33,065 bases of DNA from an uncultured Collinsella sp. GTDB taxonomy: Bacteria > Actinomycetota > Coriobacteriia > Coriobacteriales > Coriobacteriaceae. Position 1 is the first letter of the stretch. Every line of letters starts with the position of its first letter. Positions 8,536 to 15,296 of the stretch are shown in pieces. The DNA is taken from the NCBI GenBank assembly GCA_900762325.1, contig CAAFGG010000054.1:1-33065 (forward strand), given 5' to 3'. The notes beneath the pieces are model-generated. The model made no database searches. It was not told where the DNA came from and worked only from the letters and a program-made list of their open reading frames with translations. The translations under genes and the position numbers were made by a program.

Positions 8536-8563
8536 GAAAGGCCGCCCTTGGTGGCGGCCTTTC
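8536..8563 (-). terminator. Intrinsic terminator of ettA
   Basis: An 11-bp perfect stem (GAAAGGCCGCC with GGCGGCCTTTC) with a 6-base loop lies 10 bases downstream of the ettA stop on the minus strand. The rest of 8293-8535 is A+T-rich and should hold the promoter of the protease-like gene. A TATAGAAT element stands near 8333, without a convincing -35. Confidence 0.8.
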
Positions 8564-8572
8564 TACTTGCTA

Positions 8573-10258
8573 CTAGTCGCGCGTCAGCTTGCGGTGAATA
8601 CGATGCGGCTGGGCTGCGTCCTCGCCCAGGCGCTCGATACGGTTGGCCTGATAGGCCTCGAAGTTGCCCTCAAACCAATACCAGTTGCCCGGATTCTCGT
8701 CGGTGCCTTCCCACGCCAGAATGTGCGTAGCGACGCGGTCCAGGAACATGCGGTCGTGGCTAATGACCACCGAGCAGCCCGGGAACTCGAGCAGCGCCGC
8801 CTCGAGCGAGGACAGCGTCTCGACGTCGAGGTCGTTCGTGGGCTCGTCGAGGAGCAGCAGGTTGCCGCCCTGCTTGAGCGTGAGCGCCAGGTTCAGACGG
8901 TTGCGCTCGCCGCCGGAAAGTACGCCAGCGCGCTTCTGCTGGTCCTGGCCCTTAAAGCCAAAGCTCGCCACATAAGCGCGGCTCGGAACCTCAGTCTCGC
9001 CGACCATCATGTGGTCCAGGCCATCCGAGACGACCTCCCACAGGTTCTTATCGGGGTCGATGCCGGAACGGTTCTGGTCGACGTAAGAAATCTTGACGGT
9101 CTCGCCCACCTCGAGCTCGCCCGAAGTCAGCGGCTCCAGACCCACAATGGTCTTGAACAGCGTGGTCTTACCCACGCCGTTGGGGCCGATGACGCCCACG
9201 ATGCCGTTGCGCGGCAGGGTGAACGATAGGTCGTCGATGAGCACACGGCCATCGAACTCCTTGTGCAGGTGATGAGCCTCGAGCACCTTGTTGCCCAGAC
9301 GCGGGCCCACAGGGATGCGGATGTCGGTCCAGTCGAGTTTCTGGCTTGCGCGGGCCTCGGCCTCCATCTCCTCGTAGCGAGCCAGACGGGCCTTGTTCTT
9401 GGCCTGGCGAGCCTTGGGCGAGCTGCGCACCCACTCGAGCTCGGCCTCCATGCGCTTGGCGAGCTTGGCGTCGCGGTTGCCCTGTGCCTCGATACGGGCG
9501 GCCTTGGTCTCCAGATACGTGGAGTAGTTGCCCTTGTAGGGATAAAGGTGACCGCGGTCGACCTCGCAAATCCACTCGGCAACGTTATCCAGGAAGTAGC
9601 GATCGTGCGTGACGGCAAGCACCGCGCCCTGGTAGTTGTGCAGGAAGTGCTCGAGCCACAGGATCGACTCGGCGTCCAGGTGGTTCGTGGGCTCGTCGAG
9701 CAGCAGCAGGTCGGGAGCCTCGAGCAGCAGCTTGCACAGGGCCACGCGGCGGCGCTCGCCGCCGGAAAGCACGTTGACCGGCATGTCGGAATCGGGCAGC
9801 TGCAGGGCGTCCATGGCCTGGCCGAGCTTGGAATCGATATCCCAGCCGTCGGCGGCGTCGATCTCGTCCTGGAGCTTTCCCATCTCGGCCATGAGGGCGT
9901 CCATGTCGCAATCCGGGTCGCACATCTCCTCGCCGATCTTATTGAAGCGATCGACCTTGGCGATCATGTCGCCAAACGCCATGCGCACGTTCTCGATGAC
10001 GGTCTTGTCGTCGTCGAGCGGCGGCTCCTGCTGCAGGATGCCCACGGTGTAGCCGGGGGTGAGCCTGGCATCGCCGTTGGAGACCTCCTCGATGCCGGCC
10101 ATGATCTTGAGCAGGGTCGACTTGCCCATACCGTTGGGGCCCACGACGCCGATCTTGGCACCGGGGTAGAAGCTCAGGGTCACGTCGTCAAGGATTACCT
10201 TGTCGCCATGGGCTTTACGAGCCTGATACATCTGATAAATGAACTCCGCCACAGTCAT
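8573..10258 (-). CDS. ettA: Energy-dependent translational throttle protein EttA (ABC-F)
   Basis: The 561-residue, tandem ABC-F ATPase has no membrane segments. Domain 1 shows Walker A GPNGMGKST, signature LSGGERRRVAL and Walker B LLLLDEPTNHLD. The linker (P-site tRNA interaction motif) region includes EWVRSSPKARQAKNKARLARYEE-type basic helices. Domain 2 shows GPNGVGKTT, LSGGERNRLNLAL and LLLLDEPTNDLD. Length and the opening MTVAEFIYQMYQARKAHGDK fit EttA (about 555 residues in E. coli) rather than an antibiotic-resistance ABC-F. Known role: it binds the ribosomal E site and gates the first elongation steps according to the ATP/ADP ratio. The ATG is preceded by AAGGAGAA. It appears monocistronic: a terminator for the sdpRI operon lies upstream and its own terminator downstream. 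Confidence 0.93.
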   Translation of the reverse strand: MTVAEFIYQMYQARKAHGDKVILDDVTLSFYPGAKIGVVGPNGMGKSTLLKIMAGIEEVSNGDARLTPGYTVGILQQEPPLDDDKTVIENVRMAFGDMIAKVDRFNKIGEEMCDPDCDMDALMAEMGKLQDEIDAADGWDIDSKLGQAMDALQLPDSDMPVNVLSGGERRRVALCKLLLEAPDLLLLDEPTNHLDAESILWLEHFLHNYQGAVLAVTHDRYFLDNVAEWICEVDRGHLYPYKGNYSTYLETKAARIEAQGNRDAKLAKRMEAELEWVRSSPKARQAKNKARLARYEEMEAEARASQKLDWTDIRIPVGPRLGNKVLEAHHLHKEFDGRVLIDDLSFTLPRNGIVGVIGPNGVGKTTLFKTIVGLEPLTSGELEVGETVKISYVDQNRSGIDPDKNLWEVVSDGLDHMMVGETEVPSRAYVASFGFKGQDQQKRAGVLSGGERNRLNLALTLKQGGNLLLLDEPTNDLDVETLSSLEAALLEFPGCSVVISHDRMFLDRVATHILAWEGTDENPGNWYWFEGNFEAYQANRIERLGEDAAQPHRIHRKLTRD

Positions 10259-10290
10259 TTCTCCTTATCTAGCTGCGGAAATCTTCTCCC

Positions 10291-10318
10291 CCTCTCCGTT
10301 TTGGAAAAAGCGGAGAGG
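10291..10318 (-). other. Hairpin in the ettA leader
   Basis: CCTCTCCG (10291-10298) pairs with CGGAGAGG (10311-10318) around a 12-base loop that can itself pair TTTT with AAAA. On the minus strand it lies about 35 bases before the ettA start and is not followed by a U-run, so it is a leader structure rather than a terminator. Function unknown. Confidence 0.4.
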
Positions 10319-10336
10319 CAGTTCGCGCGTTCTAAT

Positions 10337-10363
10337 AAAAAGGGGCATGGTTGCCCACACCCC
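10337..10363 (-). terminator. Intrinsic terminator of the sdpR/sdpI-like operon
   Basis: On the minus strand a 9-bp stem (GGGGTGTGG with CCATGCCCC, two G-U wobbles) closes a GCAA tetraloop and runs into TTTTT. It separates the sdpI-like gene from ettA. Confidence 0.8.
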
Positions 10364-10429
10364 CTAATACTACCTGGGAAAAGTCCCCCGGAACATACTA
10401 TGAACTGCGTACGCTAGTTTTCCGCAACC

Positions 10430-11134
10430 TTAACGAGCGGCTCGCTGCGATTTGCGCCACAACAGATACGAGTAGACGTAGACGGCTCCAACCGAACCAA
10501 ACGCCAGAACCGCAATCACCGCGGCGACGACTTCACTCGAAAGCACGCTGCCTGCCACGCCCATCACAATCAGGCCAATACCCAGCACCATAAAGCAGGC
10601 GCCGCCAAAACGCTGCGTACGGCGCCAGTTCTCGGGATCGGCAAGCGCCCAGGGTGTCTTGATACCGAGCGTATAGTTCTGCTTCACACGCGGCAAGTAG
10701 TTGCCTACGCCGATGAACAGCAAACCGACAACACCGGAAATCAGCACGTTGACCGAACCGACCGCCGGCACCACGCCCCAGACCGTAAGCTCTCCCAGCC
10801 AGCTTATGGCGCACATGAACAAGGTGAAGGCGATTACGAAGCCCTGGTAGAACTTGCCCGAGGTTCGATATGCCTCACCTTTGGGGTCGATGCGCGGCAC
10901 CACGCAGAACATTGCGAGAAGCGCCAGAGGCAGCGCGCCGAGCGCGGAGGCCATCCAGCTAGGACCCCAACCGTCGACGGCGCCGTTCGCGCCCCAGTGC
11001 GTGGGAATCTGCGCAGGCAAGCTCGGCATCACCATGAGGTGCGCTACGACATTGGCGACGCACAGAGCGACCAGCGCAATCCACACGCGCGACGATACCC
11101 CCGTGGGGTGAATGCCCTTGTTTTCGTTATTCAT
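10430..11134 (-). CDS. SdpI-family membrane protein (DUF1648 plus SdpI domains)
   Basis: The 234-residue membrane protein has an N-terminal DUF1648 motif (LPAQIPTHWGANGAVDGWG) followed by hydrophobic helices and the SdpI signature (YTLGIKTPWALADPENWRRTQRFGG), with about six predicted helices. Family knowledge: SdpI of Bacillus is the immunity and signalling protein for the SDP killing factor and works with the ArsR-type repressor SdpR. Here the same gene pair occurs without sdpABC in view. The start is the ATG at 11134, embedded in the end of the ArsR gene (overlap ATGAATAA), with AAGG directly upstream, so the two are coupled. An in-frame start at 11176 lies within the regulator gene and is unlikely. 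The actual trigger is unknown. Confidence 0.85.
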   Translation of the reverse strand: MNNENKGIHPTGVSSRVWIALVALCVANVVAHLMVMPSLPAQIPTHWGANGAVDGWGPSWMASALGALPLALLAMFCVVPRIDPKGEAYRTSGKFYQGFVIAFTLFMCAISWLGELTVWGVVPAVGSVNVLISGVVGLLFIGVGNYLPRVKQNYTLGIKTPWALADPENWRRTQRFGGACFMVLGIGLIVMGVAGSVLSSEVVAAVIAVLAFGSVGAVYVYSYLLWRKSQRAAR

Positions 11135-11405
11135 CCTTATCACCTTCCGTGTTTGTAAAACCCATAAACCAGCCAATCAAATCCTGCATGACGGTGGTGT
11201 TTAAGCTGTATACGATGTTTTGGCCATGGCGCTCGTCGGTCACCAACCCGGCGTTTTTGAGCGTCGCCAAGTGATGGCTCAGCGACGGCTTACTGATATC
11301 GAAATGCTCGGCAAGCTCCCCCGCCGTGCAATTGCCCTCGCGCAGCAGCTCCAAAATACGCCGCCGCGTCGGGTCGGCCAGCGCTTTAAATCCCTCTCCC
11401 GGCAC
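11127..11405 (-). CDS. ArsR-family regulator (SdpR-like)
   Basis: The 93-residue winged-helix repressor reads FKALADPTRRRILELLREGNCTAGELAEHF, then the recognition helix SKPSLSHHLATLKNAGLV and the wing DERHGQNIVYSLN. No metal-binding CxC motif is present near the recognition helix, which argues against an arsenic or zinc sensor and for the SdpR-type. I start it at GTG 11405 because GAGGAGG lies 4 bases upstream; an in-frame TTG six codons earlier would place that ribosome site inside the gene. It heads the operon with the SdpI-like gene. An inverted repeat covering its own -35 region suggests autorepression. Confidence 0.85.
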   Translation of the reverse strand: MPGEGFKALADPTRRRILELLREGNCTAGELAEHFDISKPSLSHHLATLKNAGLVTDERHGQNIVYSLNTTVMQDLIGWFMGFTNTEGDKDE

Positions 11406-11439
11406 AGAACCTCCTCTCGTCAATTCTCACGACGCGCAC

Positions 11440-11477
11440 ACTATACTCGATATTTAGATGTTTGTCTAATTATCTAA
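11440..11477 (-). promoter_or_regulatory. Promoter and candidate operator of the sdpR/sdpI-like operon
   Basis: On the minus strand, -35 TAGACA (11463-11468) and -10 TATAGT (11440-11445) are 17 bases apart. The inverted repeat TTAGAT/ATCTAA (11454-11459 and 11472-11477, 12-base spacing) spans the -35, which fits an ArsR-type repressor site controlling its own gene. Sequence seen; function inferred. Confidence 0.6.
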
Positions 11478-11514
11478 TTCAGCAATAGCCATAGAACACT
11501 CGTTCGCTTTTAGT

Positions 11515-11520
11515 TACAAT
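11515..11520 (+). promoter_or_regulatory. -10 element of the small toxin-like gene
   Basis: TACAAT stands 52 bases before the small ORF; the -35 is poor (around 11492). Transcription would begin near 11527, at the copy of GAAGCAGATGG. Confidence 0.4.
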
Positions 11521-11543
11521 ACCGTTAGAAGCAGATGGGCCAG

Positions 11544-11565
11544 CTCCCCTCTACCAGAGAAGGAG
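11544..11565 (+). promoter_or_regulatory. Hairpin masking the ribosome site of the small toxin-like gene
   Basis: CTCC (11544-11547) can pair with GGAG (11562-11565), and CTCT with AGAG inside it around an ACC loop. The Shine-Dalgarno AAGGAGA would then be closed in the mRNA. Such masking is typical of type I toxin mRNAs. Confidence 0.45.
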
Positions 11566-11572
11566 ATGGACT

Positions 11573-11659
11573 ATGAGTATTGACGATGTCCTGACGTTGT
11601 TATTGCTTGTAATCGCGGCTGTGGAGCTCGGCATCCACATTGGAGGTCGAATGAAATAG
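11573..11659 (+). CDS. 28-aa membrane peptide, candidate type I toxin (holin-like toxin type)
   Basis: ATG at 11573 follows a strong AGAAGGAGATGGACT ribosome site and opens a frame of 28 codons ending TAG. The peptide starts MSIDDVLTLLLLVIAAVEL and ends in a short basic tail (GGRMK). It is a single hydrophobic helix with an acidic start and positive end, in the size and shape range of TxpA/BsrG and the putative holin-like toxins of Firmicutes. Surroundings support this: a hairpin over the ribosome site, a hairpin over the stop codon, and a converging minus-strand promoter 90 bases downstream. It could also be a harmless small membrane peptide; similarity to a named family is by eye only. Confidence 0.6.
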   Translation: MSIDDVLTLLLLVIAAVELGIHIGGRMK

Positions 11660-11746
11660 CCGCCCCCGCGTAATGCGAAGACGGCCACTTCTCACGCCAT
11701 AAACGTGTTTCGGAGTTGGCCAACCCGCGGCCACGGGTGCCATCTG
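11660..11746 (-). ncRNA. Candidate antisense antitoxin RNA
   Basis: A good promoter at 11752-11780 would start a minus-strand RNA near 11745 that runs toward the toxin gene's 3' end. It could fold several hairpins (ACCCG/CGGGT near 11723-11738; GCCG/CGGC plus CGC/GCG over 11659-11685, which may act as a shared terminator). It would overlap the 3' untranslated part of the toxin mRNA, as RatA and SR4 do. The 3' end given is a guess. Confidence 0.4.
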
Positions 11747-11751
11747 CTTCA

Positions 11752-11780
11752 ATCTTATGCGAATCCCCGCTTCATTTCAA
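11752..11780 (-). promoter_or_regulatory. Minus-strand promoter for the candidate antitoxin RNA
   Basis: -35 TTGAAA (minus strand of 11775-11780) and -10 TAAGAT (minus strand of 11752-11757) are separated by exactly 17 bases. No protein gene lies just downstream on this strand, which points to an RNA product. Confidence 0.55.
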
Positions 11781-11817
11781 CATGCCCCAAGGCCTCAAAT
11801 GGAGGCAGAATAATACC

Positions 11818-11823
11818 TATAAT
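11818..11823 (+). promoter_or_regulatory. -10 element upstream of tcdA
   Basis: A perfect TATAAT lies 46 bases before the tcdA start; no good -35 is seen. Confidence 0.4.
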
Positions 11824-11868
11824 GGCGATAGCCAATTACGTTAATTACTTCCCCATCGGAGGATATCT

Positions 11869-12666
11869 ATGACCGAAACCGCAGCCGCCGCTCCCGTCGA
11901 GACGCGCGACACCAAGCTCGAGATCATCATGGGGCGCGAGGCGCTCGACAAGCTCGCCGACGCCACGGTGTTGGTGCTCGGCTGCGGCGGCGTGGGCTCT
12001 AACTGCTGCGAAGCGCTCGCCCGCGGCGGCATCGGCCATTTCGTAATTCTGGATAAAGACATCATTGCGCCCAGCAATATCAACCGTCAGGCCATCGCGT
12101 TTCACAGCACCATCGGCAAGCGTAAAGTCGACGTCATGGAGGCCATGATCCATGACATCAACCCTGCCGCCACCGTCATCAAGCGCACCGAATACCTGCT
12201 GAGCGACAACATCGACGAATTCTTCGCGAGCGTTCTGGAGCAGACAGGTGGCACGCTCGACTACGTTATCGACGCCATCGATACCATCTCGGCCAAGCTC
12301 ACCGTCGCCAAGTATGCTCAGGACCACGACATTCGCCTGGTGAGCTCCATGGGCGGCGGCAACAAGCTGCATCCCGAATGCCTGCGCTTCGCCGATATCT
12401 TTGACACGGTGCGCGACCCCATGAGCCGTATCATGCGCAAAGAGTGCAAAAAACGTGGCATCAAGAGCCTGCACGTTCTATTTAGCTGCGAGGAGTCGGT
12501 CAAGACTCAGCGCCGTGACCCCTCCAACATCCACGAGCGCACCGAGCTCGGAACCGCCAGCTTTATGCCGCCCATCATGGGCCAGATGATTGCCGGCGAG
12601 GTTATTCGCAAGATCAGTGGACGCGGTACCGAGCGCGTTCGCGCCGACGGCCAGCGCCTGGACTAG
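11869..12666 (+). CDS. tcdA: tRNA threonylcarbamoyladenosine dehydratase TcdA
   Basis: The 265-residue protein is of the ThiF/E1-like adenylyltransferase family. The ATP-binding loop GCGGVGSNCCEAL lies near residues 38-50, followed by the acidic strand VILDKDIIAPSNINRQ with the typical Asp and Arg residues, and the conserved FSCEES near residue 205. Length and the absence of a C-terminal rhodanese or ubiquitin-like partner domain fit TcdA (CsdL), which cyclises t6A at position 37 of ANN-decoding tRNAs to ct6A using ATP. The ATG at 11869 has GGAGGA upstream. The TatD-family gene follows after 14 bases, so they are probably co-transcribed. Another ThiF-family role cannot be excluded by eye but is less likely. 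Confidence 0.88.
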   Translation: MTETAAAAPVETRDTKLEIIMGREALDKLADATVLVLGCGGVGSNCCEALARGGIGHFVILDKDIIAPSNINRQAIAFHSTIGKRKVDVMEAMIHDINPAATVIKRTEYLLSDNIDEFFASVLEQTGGTLDYVIDAIDTISAKLTVAKYAQDHDIRLVSSMGGGNKLHPECLRFADIFDTVRDPMSRIMRKECKKRGIKSLHVLFSCEESVKTQRRDPSNIHERTELGTASFMPPIMGQMIAGEVIRKISGRGTERVRADGQRLD

Positions 12667-12680
12667 CAAGGCACACCGCG

Positions 12681-13463
12681 ATGAAGCTGCAGTCCTTTGA
12701 TGCTCACTGTCACCTCGACCTGATGGCCAGCCCGAACACCGTTGCCCACGAAGCCGCAGCGATGGGACTGGAGCTCTTTGATTGCGGCGTCGATCCACGC
12801 GATTTCGCGTCAGCATCCGAACGCGCCAGCAGTAGTCCCAACGTTATTGCAGGGGTGGGCCTCCACCCCTGGTGGATTGCCGACGGCCGATGCGGAACCG
12901 CCGAGGTCGGCCTGCTTTGTGAACTCGCCATCCGGGAACGGTTTATCGGCGAGGTCGGGCTCGATTTCTCGCCACGCTTTGCAGGCACCGAGGGAAACCA
13001 GACGCAGGCATTTGAACGGCTATGCCGAACGTTATCGCAGTCCCCGCTACCTGGACGCGTTCTATCCATTCACGCCGTTCGCGCGGCGGGAGCAACTTTG
13101 GACACTTTGGAGTCGAACGACCTTCTAAAGGACGTCCCCAACTCCCCCACCATTATCTTCCACTGGTTTAGCGGCACCTCAGATGAGTTTGTCCGCGCAC
13201 GCATTGCGGACTGCTACTTTTCCGTGAATGAACGCATGCTTGCGACCAAACGTGGGCGCGAATACGCGCGACAGATTCCACTCGACCGTCTACTGCTCGA
13301 GACCGATGCGCCGGCCGAGCCAAACACAGAAACAAGCGCGCAATCGCTCATCAGATCGCTCACAAGGACCTCAGAACGCATCGCCTCGCTCAAAAAATGT
13401 GACATAAAGCGCATCGAATCGGCAGTTTTAGCAAATGCGCGCTCTGTTTTTGACCTTCGCTAA
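12681..13463 (+). CDS. TatD-family metal-dependent hydrolase
   Basis: This 260-residue TIM-barrel protein has the TatD hallmarks in order: FDAHCHLD (HxH on strand 1, residues 9-11), GEVGLDFS with the metal-bridging Glu, SIHAVRA, IFHWFSG and LLLETDAP with the catalytic Asp. Family members are Mg-dependent 3'-5' DNA/RNA exonucleases or D-aminoacyl-tRNA deacylases. All expected metal ligands are present, so it should be active. The sequence is more divergent than housekeeping TatD, with YFSVNERML in place of the common yfSig. It lies 14 bases after tcdA with the ATG at 12681. The next gene on the other strand is a pseudogene whose end is 79 bases away; no clear terminator was found between them. 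Confidence 0.85.
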   Translation: MKLQSFDAHCHLDLMASPNTVAHEAAAMGLELFDCGVDPRDFASASERASSSPNVIAGVGLHPWWIADGRCGTAEVGLLCELAIRERFIGEVGLDFSPRFAGTEGNQTQAFERLCRTLSQSPLPGRVLSIHAVRAAGATLDTLESNDLLKDVPNSPTIIFHWFSGTSDEFVRARIADCYFSVNERMLATKRGREYARQIPLDRLLLETDAPAEPNTETSAQSLIRSLTRTSERIASLKKCDIKRIESAVLANARSVFDLR

Positions 13464-13542
13464 CCCCTGTGGGCAAAAATGCCAAGGGACATGCGAATCG
13501 CACAACGCAGTCCCTATTGGAAGGCGGTACAGTTCGGCGGCA

Positions 13543-14640
13543 TTACACCAATTCGTGCATGAGATCACGGTTGCGTGTATACAATTCGTCAAAGATATGA
13601 CGGCGCAACGCATATAGCTCGTGGGCAGTCATATCGGGCACGATTGTTTGCGCAACGCCAAGGACTCGGGCGAGTTCATCCCATGATGCATAGGCGCCAC
13701 CTGCGAGAGCTGCCATAATGGCATCACCGAAGCATGCGCCCACCGTAACCTTGGCAACCGAGACCTCGCGCCCGCATACGTCGGCGATAGCTTGCATCCA
13801 AATTGGATTCTTGGTTCCACCTCCGACAAGCATAATGCGCCCAATTGGCAGTCCATGCTCTCGCTCGATAATGTCGACATGGGATGCAACGGTATACGCG
13901 ACGCCTTCCAAGGCGGCGCGAACCATATGGGCTCGCGTATGCCTTCCGGTCAGGCCAAAGAAGACGCCACGCGCCTCGGGATCGTTGAGCGGAGTACGCT
14001 CCCCCGCAAAGTACGGCAGACACAGGAGCCCATCGGCACCCGGCGCCACATCGGCGGCATCATGCGCCATAACCGAATATGCATCGGGGCCACCGTGGCC
14101 CTCGGCCTCTACGGCGTCGCGATACAGCTCTTGGCGCAGCCACGATGTGAGTGCACCCGCTGTATTGGTCCCCGCGCAGATCCCGTAAGTTCCGGGAATG
14201 ATAAACGTCCCTGGCCACAGGCGAGCATCATCGACCATATGATCAGCTAGGTAGATGAAATACGCCGTGCTCCCCAACTGAACCATCATATCGCCGGGAC
14301 GGAATACACCCGTCGAAATGGCCTCAGCACCAGAGTCGCCCGTTCCCACTAAGACAGGTGTCCCTGCCGCGAGCCCCGTCGCCTCAGCCGCACGCTGCGA
14401 CGCTCGCAGACCTCATCGGCAAGCTCGCCCGAAGCGCCCCGATCGGCAGCCGAACCGCCGATGACCATCGCATCCGGTAAGCAATTAAAGAGAAGCGAAT
14501 CGGCAATGTCCGCAGTCGTACGGTCGTTGAGATAACCCCCCTCCCTCGCTCGTAATGAAGTGAAAAAGCTTGAGGTCGTCCAAGCGCAGCGCCGCCTTGT
14601 GACGCATGGTGTGAGTGAAATCTCGGTCAATCAGCCCGAG
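13543..14640 (-). pseudogene. FGGY-family carbohydrate kinase remnant
   Basis: Two frames together encode the middle and C-terminal part of an FGGY sugar kinase (xylulokinase-like). Residues equivalent to about 145 onward are present: LDDLKLFHFITSE, NDRTTADIADSLLFN, then AAGTPVLVGTGDSGAEA, LPYFAGERTPLNDPEARGVFFG and MLVGGGTKNPIWMQAIADV. The reading frame shifts at a run of six G near 14536-14541 and again near 14385-14400. The first 130 or so residues, with the N-terminal ATP-binding DxGT motif, are missing before the terminator hairpin at 14766. The C-terminal piece alone (13543-14349) is still open for 268 codons. It lies just after the sugar-amine operon, so it may have been its last gene. 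The G-run shift could be a sequencing error; the missing N-terminus could not. Confidence 0.75.
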
Positions 14641-14765
14641 ATCACCGGCCCAGGCACCGCAAAAAATGCAGCGCGTGAACTGCGCTTGGCGGCTTCCACG
14701 ACTTGCGACACGCTTCCGCCCGGATAATACAACGGATCACCTGGCAGAGGACGCAGACTAAACTG

Positions 14766-14804
14766 AAGGGACTGACCCCGGAGGAGTTCCGGAGCCAGTC
14801 CCTT
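14766..14804 (-). terminator. Large hairpin ending the sugar-amine operon
   Basis: AAGGGACTG (14766-14774) pairs with CAGTCCCTT (14796-14804), and CCGGA with TCCGG inside. It stands 62 bases after the yjbQ stop on the minus strand. The T-run is weak (TTCAGTTTAG), so it may be a repeat-type palindrome acting as a terminator. Nothing else was recognised in 14641-14865. Confidence 0.6.
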
Positions 14805-14865
14805 GCGGCGTAGTTCTTATTTAAGCCGTCCAAGTTTTGGGGTGCAGTTCATTATTGCAGGAACG

Positions 14866-15294
14866 TTATTCCCCCAGCACCTCGACGTACACTTTTCGCT
14901 TCTGCGGACCGTCAAACTCCGCAAGATAGATGTTCTGGGCACCTCCACACACGATGTGGCCATCTTGGACGGGAAAGAAGCAGCTGTTTCCACAAATCAT
15001 GCTCTTGATATGCCCACAGGAGTTGTTGCCGGTGGCTCCATAGCTCGGCAGGAAGTGTGCATGCGCATAGGGGGCATCTAGCGGGGCGATGCGATCAAGC
15101 GTCTCCATAAGATCCGTCTCCACGCAGGGCAGCCCCTCGTTTACCACGATTCCACAGGTCGTATGCGACAAAATAATCGCTGCCAAGCCATTCGTCACCG
15201 AGCTGCGTTCAATGGCAGCGTGCACGTCTTCGGTAATATCGATGAACTGGTCCGGAGCAGTCGATAGATAGCTCAATGTCTCGAGCGCCACCAT
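14866..15294 (-). CDS. YjbQ/UPF0047 family protein
   Basis: The 142-residue, single-domain protein has the UPF0047 signature: ILSHTTCGIVVNEG, then AHAHFLPSYGATGNNSCGHIKSMICGNS and VYVEVLGE at the end. Family members are trimeric, bind a metal through His residues and have been called secondary thiamine-phosphate synthases from weak activity in E. coli; the true role is unsettled. I use the ATG at 15294; a GTG at 15300 overlaps the previous stop (GTGA) and is equally possible. It is the last gene of the operon and is coupled to the amidohydrolase before it. Why a YjbQ protein travels with a sugar-amine pathway is unclear; a hydrolase or phosphate-ester role on a pathway intermediate is one guess. 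Confidence 0.85.
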   Translation of the reverse strand: MVALETLSYLSTAPDQFIDITEDVHAAIERSSVTNGLAAIILSHTTCGIVVNEGLPCVETDLMETLDRIAPLDAPYAHAHFLPSYGATGNNSCGHIKSMICGNSCFFPVQDGHIVCGGAQNIYLAEFDGPQKRKVYVEVLGE

Positions 15295-15296
15295 GT

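Noticed and set aside
9263..10417. Plus-strand frame opposite ettA
   Set aside because: EttA motifs are complete on the minus strand; the shadow product has no family features.
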